48,585 nucleotides of DNA from Perlabentimonas sp964490015. GTDB taxonomy: Bacteria; Bacteroidota; Bacteroidia; Bacteroidales; Tenuifilaceae. Position numbers and translations under genes: made by a program. Below, in pieces: positions 7,676 through 14,896 of this stretch. Under the pieces are notes generated by a model, which saw only the letters and a list, made by a program, of their open reading frames with translations, had not been told where the DNA came from and did not search any database. The stretch lies in the NCBI GenBank assembly GCA_964490015.1, contig CAZBBA010000026.1, forward strand, positions 1 through 48,585, read 5' to 3'. The stretch's first letter is position 1; each line of letters begins with the position of its first letter.

Positions 7676-9034
7676 ATGCAGAAACTTGCCGATACCAAAC
7701 CCGAAAAAACCAAACAACCATCGCCCAAATTATCGTTGTTGTACCGTTTTTTTTGCTGGTGTTCGGGTGCACGGCTATACATCCTTAAGCAATGCCCCTC
7801 TGAGTTTAATAAGTTTTACGGCATTGGTGTAATCGTCTTCTTAACAGGCGTTATGGCTTCGTTATCGGGAGGTTATGCTATTCACACTGTATTTCAGAAA
7901 GTAGAAATTTCTATTGCATTTGGTATACTATGGGGATTTTTGATCTTCTCCATCGACTGGTACATTGTGGCAAGTTTGCGTAAGCAATCGAAACGGATGG
8001 CGGAGTTTGGTATGGCAGTCCCACGCTTTTTATTAGCCATTCTTATTGCATTCGTAGTATCGATGCCTCTTAAGATGAAGCTATTCGAGCGCGAGATTGA
8101 GCAGCAAATACTATTCGACCAACAGCAAAGTTATCTCCAATATCGCGATCTGGTTTCAAAAGATTTCTCCGACATTGAGCGTTTAGAGAAAGACATCGCC
8201 TCGCTTCGTGAGCAAATTTTCCAGAAAGAACAACAGCGTAATTCGCTATTCTCGATGATAGTTGCGGAAGCCGAAGGATTGAGTCCAACCCGAACCCCAG
8301 GCAAAGGCCCAGTATACCGCGAAAAAAAATTAGAGTACGATAAGGTTGATGACGAGCTAAGGCAGCTGCGTGAACATAACCTAAATCTTATCCAGCAAAA
8401 CAATGATGAATTGTCGCGCTTAAGAACAAGGCGAGATCAGGTATTGTTAGATGCACAGGTAGTTAATAACCGATCTGATGGTTTTTTGGCACGTCTACAA
8501 GCAATGAATAGCCTTACGGCCAGCAGTCGTAATATACAGCTGGCAAGCTGGTTTATAATCCTGCTTTTTATAACCATCGAGAGTGCACCCATTATTGTAA
8601 AGTTACTTTCTGCTCGTGGCCCCTACGACGATTTACTTGAGGCCGAAGAGTATATAAAGCAGGTTGAGATACGACGCGATGTTGTTCAAGCTGAACTGAC
8701 CGAGGATCATCATATCGATCTTCATCGCCTACTCGAGAAAGAGCGCAGCGAGAGACTCTTTGAGGTGGAGAAGGATCATATTCAAAAGGAGGCCGAAGTT
8801 CTTGCAGAGATAAATAAGTTGAAGATAGATAAGTGGAAAGAGGAAGAGGTGAGTAAGCTTAACGCAACAGCCAAACTCGTGGAGCAGGATGAAGTGTTTA
8901 ACGACCAATCGCTGGAGCAAATAAGTAAACTTTTTGAACCAGAATCGCCTGAGATGAAGGATGTTGACTTTGATGAGGACGATCAGATCTCCAACGTGAT
9001 AGCAAAAGACGGTAATTCGTTGACCAACGAGTAG
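7676..9034 (+). CDS. DUF4407-type membrane protein with long coiled coil
   Basis: 452 residues. Three transmembrane segments are predicted by eye at about 44-70, 77-98 and 118-137. A long charged coiled coil (about 140-275, rich in Glu/Arg/Gln) follows, then a fourth membrane segment near 287-309 and a C-terminal charged helical region with an acidic end. This layout, including the SIDWYIV segment in the second helix and IESAPIIVKLL in the fourth, matches the DUF4407 family of bacterial inner-membrane proteins, whose function is not established. It follows the cheB terminator and has no recognisable promoter. A role in the chemosensory system is suggested only by position. Confidence 0.8.
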   Translation: MQKLADTKPEKTKQPSPKLSLLYRFFCWCSGARLYILKQCPSEFNKFYGIGVIVFLTGVMASLSGGYAIHTVFQKVEISIAFGILWGFLIFSIDWYIVASLRKQSKRMAEFGMAVPRFLLAILIAFVVSMPLKMKLFEREIEQQILFDQQQSYLQYRDLVSKDFSDIERLEKDIASLREQIFQKEQQRNSLFSMIVAEAEGLSPTRTPGKGPVYREKKLEYDKVDDELRQLREHNLNLIQQNNDELSRLRTRRDQVLLDAQVVNNRSDGFLARLQAMNSLTASSRNIQLASWFIILLFITIESAPIIVKLLSARGPYDDLLEAEEYIKQVEIRRDVVQAELTEDHHIDLHRLLEKERSERLFEVEKDHIQKEAEVLAEINKLKIDKWKEEEVSKLNATAKLVEQDEVFNDQSLEQISKLFEPESPEMKDVDFDEDDQISNVIAKDGNSLTNE

Positions 9035-9157
9035 TTCTTGTTCATAACTTCTACAAGCCCTAAATGGTGGAAAAGCAGGATCAGTAAAGTATTTTTTAAG
9101 GTAGAGATTTAGCGATTATAACAAATAATATCTATTTTTAGTCAAATTTTTCCGACT

Positions 9158-11440
9158 ATGCAACCAAACTATTCAAGGGGGTTTGTAATCCGCTACACAA
9201 TTATTGTTTTCTCCATTACCTTTGCTTTCCTGGCTCTTATTCTTTTTGTGCAGGCACAAATGCTGAATATAGCCTTTACAGCAAGTGGTATAGTCGATAT
9301 CCATCGAAGGTTTCCAATTTTCTATTTAATCGATACGCTCCCCATATTGGCCGCAATAACAGCATACTTTATCACGAGGTATGTGTCGGGTATACAGCTG
9401 GAAGCATCAGACTTCTCCGAAAGGGAAATTAGCCGTCAGCGAAAGCTATACCGGTTTGTACAAAAACTAAAAGAGGGAGATATTAACGCCGATTACTCCC
9501 CAGAGGAGAGCGATGTATTAGGCAAGGCTATAGTCAATTTACGCGATACGCTAAAGCTTAGCAAAGAAGAGGAAGCAGCCAGGCGAAAAGAGGATGAGCA
9601 GCGCAGTTGGACCGCTGAGGGATTGGCCAAATTTGGAGAGATACTTCGAGCCGAGAAAAACGACATAGAGGAACTTTCCTACCAAATTATAAGTAACTTA
9701 GTAAAGTATGTAAATGCCAATCAGGGAGGATTCTACCTTCTCGACGATTCCGATCCTGGTGACAAATTCTTTAATCTCACTGCATGCTACGCTTACGAAC
9801 GTAGAAAGTATGCCGACAAAAGAATTGATTGGGGAGAAGGGCTAGTTGGAGCCTGCGCGCTTGAAAAAGAGACTACAATTCTAAAAAAAGTACCTGATTC
9901 GTACCTGAAAATCACATCGGGTTTGGGTACTTCTAGTCCAAAAAACCTTGTGCTTGTGCCTCTTAAAGTGAACGACGAGGTACATGGAGTAATGGAACTG
10001 GGCTCGTTTCATCCCTTTGAGCAATTTGTAATTATATTTATTGAAAAGGTAGCCGAAAGCATAGCCTCAACAATTTCAAGCGCAAAAATAAATATCCGAA
10101 CTGCCAAGCTGCTAAAGGAGTCACAGGAGCAAGCCGAGATTCTTCAAACCCAGGAGGAGCAAATGCGGCAGAATATGGAGGAACTTCAGGCTACCCAGGA
10201 AGAAGCAGCCAGACAGGCCGAAAAGTTTATCAGCTTCACAAACTCAGTAAACCACACCCTTATTCGTGCTGAGTACGATGTGAATGGAACACTGCTTTAT
10301 GCCAATACGAAGTTCTTAAATAAGCTCGAATATACCTCCAATTCTGATGTGGAGGGCAAGCATATCTCCATGTTTATCAATAAGAAGGATAGGGTTTGGT
10401 TCGATGAGATTTGGGAAAGCCTCGCCAAGGGAGGCCATCACTTTGAAGGCGATATGAAGCATGTTACCCGAAATGGTAAGGATTTGTGGACTATTGCTAC
10501 TTATACGTGTGTGAGAAATATTCATGGTGGAGTTGAAAAGGTTTTGTTTCTGGCCATTGATACAACCGAGCAGAAAAATCAAAGCCTCGACTTCGAGGGG
10601 CAGATTGAGGCGCTCAATAGGTCAAGTATTAAGATAGAGTTTAGCCCCACAGGCGATATTATTGATGTGAATGATAAATTCCAGCAAACATTTGGCCTTA
10701 ATCAAATTGAGGCCAAAGCTAAGATGGTGTTCGATCTTTTCCATAAAAACGACCGTAAACAGATTGACGGTATCTGGGATGATGTAACCCATGGAATACC
10801 CTACGAGGGGCAACTCAAGATGATTATGAAATCGGACGAGGAGCGCTGGTTCCGAGGAACATTTACTGCGGTTAACGATATGTACGGTGAGGTGGCTAAG
10901 GTTGTATTTATTGGACATGACATTACCCGTGAGAAATTAATGGAAATTGAGACCATGGAACAGACCGAGCAGCTGCGTCATCAGGAGGAGTTGCTCCGAC
11001 AGAATGAGGTTGAACTTAACCGCAAACTGCGTGAGGCCAAGGAGGATATCAAGAATCAGTTTAAAGAGATAGAGCGTGTGAAGATTCGCACCGAAAAAAC
11101 CCTTGAAGGTTTCCTTGATGCCATTATAACTACCGATCAGGATGGTATTGTGCAGTTCTTTAACAAGGCAGCAGAAGAACTACTTGGTGTTACCAAGGAC
11201 GAAATCCTTGGACAGAGCATTAGAATTTTATTTCCTCCCGATGCAACCGATAAGGACGAGTTTCTTGCATCGTATCTCGACCCCGGCAAGCAGGCCATTG
11301 TTGGAGAACGACGCGAAATATCGATTACTCGTAAGGATGGAGAAGAACTTAACGTGTTGATGCTGCTTACAGAAGCTAAGGTGGGACGGGAGCATACCAT
11401 AACGGCCTTTATTCAGAATATTTCTGTAGATTTATTCTAA
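9158..11440 (+). CDS. Membrane GAF/PAS sensor protein without an output domain
   Basis: 760 residues. Two membrane segments (about 12-34 and 50-70) enclose a very short extracytoplasmic loop. A HAMP-like linker (about 71-130), a GAF domain (about 155-300), a coiled coil with MRQNMEELQATQEE (about 330-348), two PAS domains (about 355-470 and 485-590), another coiled coil and a third PAS (about 655-755) follow. PAS signatures are seen in YANTKFLNKL, GDIIDVNDKFQ and GIVQFFNKAAEELLG. The protein stops after the last PAS: no HisKA, HATPase, GGDEF, PP2C or MCP signalling domain is present. It may signal by protein contact, possibly with the His-less kinase or CheA nearby; that is inference. It is followed by a hairpin. 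Confidence 0.85.
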   Translation: MQPNYSRGFVIRYTIIVFSITFAFLALILFVQAQMLNIAFTASGIVDIHRRFPIFYLIDTLPILAAITAYFITRYVSGIQLEASDFSEREISRQRKLYRFVQKLKEGDINADYSPEESDVLGKAIVNLRDTLKLSKEEEAARRKEDEQRSWTAEGLAKFGEILRAEKNDIEELSYQIISNLVKYVNANQGGFYLLDDSDPGDKFFNLTACYAYERRKYADKRIDWGEGLVGACALEKETTILKKVPDSYLKITSGLGTSSPKNLVLVPLKVNDEVHGVMELGSFHPFEQFVIIFIEKVAESIASTISSAKINIRTAKLLKESQEQAEILQTQEEQMRQNMEELQATQEEAARQAEKFISFTNSVNHTLIRAEYDVNGTLLYANTKFLNKLEYTSNSDVEGKHISMFINKKDRVWFDEIWESLAKGGHHFEGDMKHVTRNGKDLWTIATYTCVRNIHGGVEKVLFLAIDTTEQKNQSLDFEGQIEALNRSSIKIEFSPTGDIIDVNDKFQQTFGLNQIEAKAKMVFDLFHKNDRKQIDGIWDDVTHGIPYEGQLKMIMKSDEERWFRGTFTAVNDMYGEVAKVVFIGHDITREKLMEIETMEQTEQLRHQEELLRQNEVELNRKLREAKEDIKNQFKEIERVKIRTEKTLEGFLDAIITTDQDGIVQFFNKAAEELLGVTKDEILGQSIRILFPPDATDKDEFLASYLDPGKQAIVGERREISITRKDGEELNVLMLLTEAKVGREHTITAFIQNISVDLF

Positions 11441-11466
11441 GTTCAAACTGATTCGCTCAGTTTCAG

Positions 11467-11500
11467 TTACCAGTAAGTTTTTTTGCTTACTGGTAATTTG
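11467..11500 (+). terminator. Hairpin terminator after the GAF/PAS gene
   Basis: A perfect 11-bp stem TTACCAGTAAG / CTTACTGGTAA (11467-11477 / 11486-11496) with a T-rich 8-base loop. The T run after the stem is short, so termination may be partial. Confidence 0.6.
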
Positions 11501-11525
11501 AGTTTTAAATACTCCCCTTTTTTGC

Positions 11526-11533
11526 TATTTTTG
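11526..11533 (+). promoter_or_regulatory. Minus-7 box of the dnaX promoter
   Basis: TATTTTTG matches TAnnTTTG and lies 51 bp before the dnaX start. A TTTG at 11497-11500 is a possible minus-33 box, but the spacing (25) is slightly long. Confidence 0.4.
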
Positions 11534-11584
11534 TGCTAGGTTTTGGCGTTGATTATTGCCAGATTTATTGCAACTAGTTGAATT

Positions 11585-12691
11585 ATGGAGAATTTTGTAG
11601 TTTCTGCACGAAAATACCGCCCGTCGAGTTTTAATACCGTAATTGGGCAGGGATCACTTATCACCACGCTAAAGAATGCCATTCAGCGTAAACAGCTTGC
11701 GCAGGCATACCTTTTCTGTGGTCCTCGTGGTGTTGGAAAAACCACTTGTGCCCGTATTTTCGCAAAAACCATTAACTGCCTAAATCCTACAGCCGAGATG
11801 GAGGCATGCAATGAGTGTGAGAGCTGCAAGGCTTTTATAGGCCAACGCTCGTTTAATATTCACGAGCTCGATGCCGCATCGAATAGTTCAGTAGAAGGGA
11901 TTAGAAAGTTGATAGAGCAGGTTCGAATTCCACCTCAAATCGGAAAGTACAGCGTATATATTATCGATGAGGTTCATATGCTTTCGCAGTCGGCTTTTAA
12001 CGCGTTTCTGAAAACGCTTGAGGAGCCTCCTGCGCATGCCATATTTATACTTGCAACAACCGAAAAGCACAAGATTTTGCCTACAATCCTCTCGCGTTGT
12101 CAGATCTACGATTTTAACCGAATTAGGGTTGAGGATACTGTGAAATATCTTGAGTATATTGCTAAGGCCGAGGATGTAACCTACGAGGTTGAAGGCTTGA
12201 ATATTATTGCCCAGAAAGCCGATGGAGCCATGCGCGATGCGCTATCCATTTTCGATCAGGTGGTGAGCTACAGCGATAATAATATTACCTACCAAAAGGT
12301 AATTGAAAACCTGAACGTTCTAGACTTTCAGTACTACTTTACCCTTACCGAGAATTTTCTTCAAGCGGACTACGCAAGTTCGCTTCGTATATTCGACGAG
12401 TTGCTATCCAAGGGGTTCGATGTTCAGCAGTTTATTTCAGGAATGAGCGATCATCTTCGCAACCTTCTAATTTGTAAGGATCCTCAAACTGCTCAGATTC
12501 TTGAGGTGGGAGCGGCTATTGCCGAGCGTTATATGAAGTTTGCAACCCAATGCTCACCCGAGTTCCTGATTAAAGCGCTGGACGTTGTGAACCAGTCGGA
12601 TATTTCGTACCGACAAAGTAGCAACCAGCGCCTGCATATCGAGCTGATGCTGATTAGGCTTTGTGGTCTAAATCAAGAAAAAAAAAAATAA
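11585..12691 (+). CDS. dnaX: DNA polymerase III gamma/tau subunit, gamma-length frame
   Basis: 368 residues covering the AAA+ clamp-loader core. Walker A is GPRGVGKTT. The zinc-binding cysteines follow (CLNP, then CNECESC). Walker B and sensor region are IIDEVHMLSQSAFNAFLKTLEEPP, and the SRC arginine-finger motif is in ILSRCQIYDF. The C-terminal oligomerisation domain III ends LIRLCGLNQEKKK and stops at TAA inside or just after a run of eleven A (12678-12688). Removing one A, or adding two, joins this frame to an open frame that encodes the expected tau tail. The gene may therefore make gamma (368 residues) and tau (584 residues) by slippage, or the run may be miscalled by one base. Confidence 0.93.
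   Translation: MENFVVSARKYRPSSFNTVIGQGSLITTLKNAIQRKQLAQAYLFCGPRGVGKTTCARIFAKTINCLNPTAEMEACNECESCKAFIGQRSFNIHELDAASNSSVEGIRKLIEQVRIPPQIGKYSVYIIDEVHMLSQSAFNAFLKTLEEPPAHAIFILATTEKHKILPTILSRCQIYDFNRIRVEDTVKYLEYIAKAEDVTYEVEGLNIIAQKADGAMRDALSIFDQVVSYSDNNITYQKVIENLNVLDFQYYFTLTENFLQADYASSLRIFDELLSKGFDVQQFISGMSDHLRNLLICKDPQTAQILEVGAAIAERYMKFATQCSPEFLIKALDVVNQSDISYRQSSNQRLHIELMLIRLCGLNQEKKK
12678..12688 (+). other. Eleven-A homopolymer at the dnaX frame change
   Basis: G followed by A11 and then TAA. In the upstream frame the run encodes Lys codons followed directly by the stop. With ten A the reading passes into the next frame as Lys-Asn-Asn-Leu-Tyr-Glu-Trp. dnaX is the classical gene for programmed frameshifting (E. 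coli) and poly-A transcriptional slippage (Thermus thermophilus), so the position is suggestive. Confidence 0.75.
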
Positions 12692-13340
12692 CCTCTACGA
12701 GTGGTTAAACGATCAATCTTTTGAGCTAGAGGTATTGAAATCTGTGGAGAATAAACCACAGCAAACGCCACCTGTTGTAGCACGGATTGAAACGAGTAGA
12801 CCAGTGGTGCAACAGGTAATCCCCAAATCTAGTCCCAAATCTTTTTCGATAAAGGATGCCATTGAGGGTAAAGTGCAGGAACCACCACGAAAGATTGATG
12901 TTTCGCCTGAGATTGTTTCCGAGGAGGAACCATTGGATGATGATTCCGATGTAGCTGAAGTCGCAGATGGGACAAGCATCTTTACACAACTTGAGTTGGA
13001 GAAACAGTGGCAACAATTTGTTTTAAGCTACCTTTCGGAAAAACCACGATATGCCAGCTTGCTTACCACTTATCAGCCATTGTTAAATCCTGATTTTCAA
13101 GTAAAGGTTGTGCTTGAGTCGCAGCTGCAACTCGATATGTTTAACGAGATTAAGAATGAAATTACTCACTTTCTTAGGTCAAAACTTAATAATAAGTCTA
13201 TTGTTCTTGTGCTGACTATTCAGGCTCAGGATTCCTCCAGTTCGAAAATTTACACGGTTGAGGATAAGTTCAAGTACCTAAGCCAGCTTAATCCTAAGCT
13301 AATAAATCTTAAGCAGCAGTTAAGCCTCGATTTTGATTAG
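12690..13340 (+). CDS. dnaX: Tau-specific C-terminal part of dnaX in the shifted frame
   Basis: Open in the frame +1 relative to the gamma frame, beginning within the A run. There is no ATG or ribosome-binding site at its head; the first possible initiator is a TTG at 12735. It encodes about 216 residues: a Pro/Glu/Asp-rich linker (about the first 90) and a folded C-terminal domain (LEKQWQQFVLSYLSEKPRYASLL, then KVVLESQLQLDMFNEIKNEI), as in full-length Bacteroidota DnaX. The continuous coding potential shows it is the tau part of the same gene rather than an independent gene. Confidence 0.8.
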   Translation, partial: NLYEWLNDQSFELEVLKSVENKPQQTPPVVARIETSRPVVQQVIPKSSPKSFSIKDAIEGKVQEPPRKIDVSPEIVSEEEPLDDDSDVAEVADGTSIFTQLELEKQWQQFVLSYLSEKPRYASLLTTYQPLLNPDFQVKVVLESQLQLDMFNEIKNEITHFLRSKLNNKSIVLVLTIQAQDSSSSKIYTVEDKFKYLSQLNPKLINLKQQLSLDFD

Positions 13341-13362
13341 TTTTTTGTAGAACATTTAACAC

Positions 13363-13370
13363 TATGTTTG
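13363..13370 (+). promoter_or_regulatory. Minus-7 box of the ferritin promoter
   Basis: TATGTTTG matches TAnnTTTG, 77 bp before the ferritin start. The upstream TTTG copies are at non-ideal spacing (15 and 27). Confidence 0.35.
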
Positions 13371-13447
13371 GTTTACTTTTAAACACTTTCAACAATTATG
13401 AACGCAAATAATTCACAATTAAATTTTAACCTTTAAAAATTACAGCT

Positions 13448-13963
13448 ATGTTAAACCCAAGAGTTCAAAATGCAATTAACGATCAGATTAACGCCGAGAT
13501 TTGGTCAGCCTATATGTATCTTTCCATGTCGTCGTATTTCGCATCGGAAGGGCTGAATGGATTTGCTAACTGGATGCGCGTTCAGTGGCAGGAAGAGTTA
13601 ACCCATGCCATGAAGTTTTTCGATTACATGGTAGAGCGCGGAACTCAGCCAATTCTTAAGCCTATTGATGCTGTTCCAGAAAAATGGAATAGCACGCTGC
13701 ATGCCATGGAGGAGACCCTGAAGCATGAGCAAAAAGTTACCTCACTAATCAATAATATCATGGATATAGCCATTGAGGAGAAGGATCACGCCACCAAGAG
13801 CATGTTGCAGTGGTTTATTGATGAGCAGGTTGAGGAAGAGGCTGGCGCTCAAGAAATTATTGATAGTTTGAGGCTAATTGATGGTAAGGGACACGGAATT
13901 TATATGCTCGATAAGGAGCTGAAAGCCCGTCAGTTTGTAGATGAAACGGCTGCTAAGCAGTAA
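13448..13963 (+). CDS. ftnA: Non-haem ferritin
   Basis: 171 residues, typical for bacterial FtnA. All ferroxidase-centre ligands fall at the same numbers as in E. coli FtnA: Glu17, Glu50, His53, Glu94, Gln127 and Glu130. The four-helix core and the GKGHGIYMLDKEL end segment are intact. It stores iron as a mineral core in a 24-subunit cytoplasmic shell. It lies about 900 bp from the FeoAB gene, with a SiaC-like gene between, so iron import and storage genes are grouped here. A TAnnTTTG box precedes it and a strong terminator follows. Confidence 0.96.
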   Translation: MLNPRVQNAINDQINAEIWSAYMYLSMSSYFASEGLNGFANWMRVQWQEELTHAMKFFDYMVERGTQPILKPIDAVPEKWNSTLHAMEETLKHEQKVTSLINNIMDIAIEEKDHATKSMLQWFIDEQVEEEAGAQEIIDSLRLIDGKGHGIYMLDKELKARQFVDETAAKQ

Positions 13964-13980
13964 GAATTTCTGAATTAAAC

Positions 13981-14007
13981 AAAAGGGCTGAGTAGATCAG
14001 CCCTTTT
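13981..14007. terminator. Bidirectional terminator between ferritin and the SiaC-like gene
   Basis: A perfect 11-bp stem AAAAGGGCTGA / TCAGCCCTTTT with a 5-base loop. The A run on one side and T run on the other allow it to end both convergent genes. Confidence 0.85.
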
Positions 14008-14029
14008 GCATTTCTTTATTTCTTTTAGG

Positions 14030-14779
14030 TTATTGCTGAAGAACAGAATGGTTAAAACCACAGCCATCGAGGAGGGCGAGTAGGGTACACCGGGTTTCTT
14101 CCGATACGCATTTCCATTTAATATGAATCGATTTGTCGTCCTTTTTATCAATTATCTTAAGCTGGTTCAAAATGTGCTTTAAGTATTGGAGGTTCATCTC
14201 ATCGATGGCCTCGATGTTAATTTCAAAGTTGATCCTCATTTTCCCTTCAGCAAAGCGTACACTATCGGCCCATTTAATCAAAGGGTAAAAGTATTCCCAG
14301 GGTTTTTTCCCCAGAGCTTTTCCATCGAGAATTATATCGCCCATATGATCGAAATAGACAAGCGGGGTATTATCTGTTTTTGCCCGATTAAATGTGGTTA
14401 AGGGTTGATACTCCATTATGTGAATTGGAAATTTTAGTTGATACTCCAAATCCTCACCATCCTCCTTAACATCTTCATCATCGGGGTAATGGTACCAGTT
14501 AATCACAATACTCTTACCCTCATCGTTGAATTTCTTAAGGGAGTGCAGAAGCTTGTAAAAATAGTTTGAGGTAGTTCTGTTGTAGAAGAACATCTCAAAA
14601 TTTACAATCAGCGAGTCAGACTGATGGGTAAGAAAATCGTCAATCCAGGCTTTAAGGGGCATAAAAAAGCTGTTTGGATCCTCGGGGATTGATATTCCGG
14701 AGATCAGTACTTTGCCCTCGTTGCCATCGGTTAACACAAAGGGGTAATTTATCTTGGGGCTAAAAACAAAATCGGTCAT
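14030..14779 (-). CDS. Tandem-duplicated SiaC/DUF1987 protein
   Basis: 249 residues from MTDFVFSPK (an in-frame ATG 33 bp upstream, at 14812, is possible but adds only non-conserved residues). Residues 23-124 match the DUF1987/SiaC fold: GKVLISGISIPED, FFMPLKAWIDDFL, the VNFEMFFYNRTTS strand-turn, SIVINWYHYPDDED. Residues 147-225 repeat the same pattern in degenerate form: GDIILDGKAL, YFYPLIKWADS, INFEINIEAIDEM, SIHIKWKC. SiaC of Pseudomonas aeruginosa is switched by phosphorylation at Thr68. Here the first copy keeps Thr69-Thr70 at that turn while the second has only Ile/Glu/Ala/Asp. No SiaA, SiaB or SiaD partner is seen nearby. Convergent with ferritin. Confidence 0.85.
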   Translation of the reverse strand: MTDFVFSPKINYPFVLTDGNEGKVLISGISIPEDPNSFFMPLKAWIDDFLTHQSDSLIVNFEMFFYNRTTSNYFYKLLHSLKKFNDEGKSIVINWYHYPDDEDVKEDGEDLEYQLKFPIHIMEYQPLTTFNRAKTDNTPLVYFDHMGDIILDGKALGKKPWEYFYPLIKWADSVRFAEGKMRINFEINIEAIDEMNLQYLKHILNQLKIIDKKDDKSIHIKWKCVSEETRCTLLALLDGCGFNHSVLQQ

Positions 14780-14896
14780 TCGGCATTGTTGCGTTTGGTG
14801 TGTGAATGGCAATATTTTCTATTGCCAAATGCATTAAACTCAAAGGTATTTTAATAATTCCGAAACGCCAAGCAATAACCCCTGCAAAATTGTGAT

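Noticed and set aside
12735..13340. Independent gene starting at TTG 12735
   Set aside because: The frame is open back into the dnaX A run, the product looks like the tau tail and there is no ribosome-binding site, so it is treated as part of dnaX.
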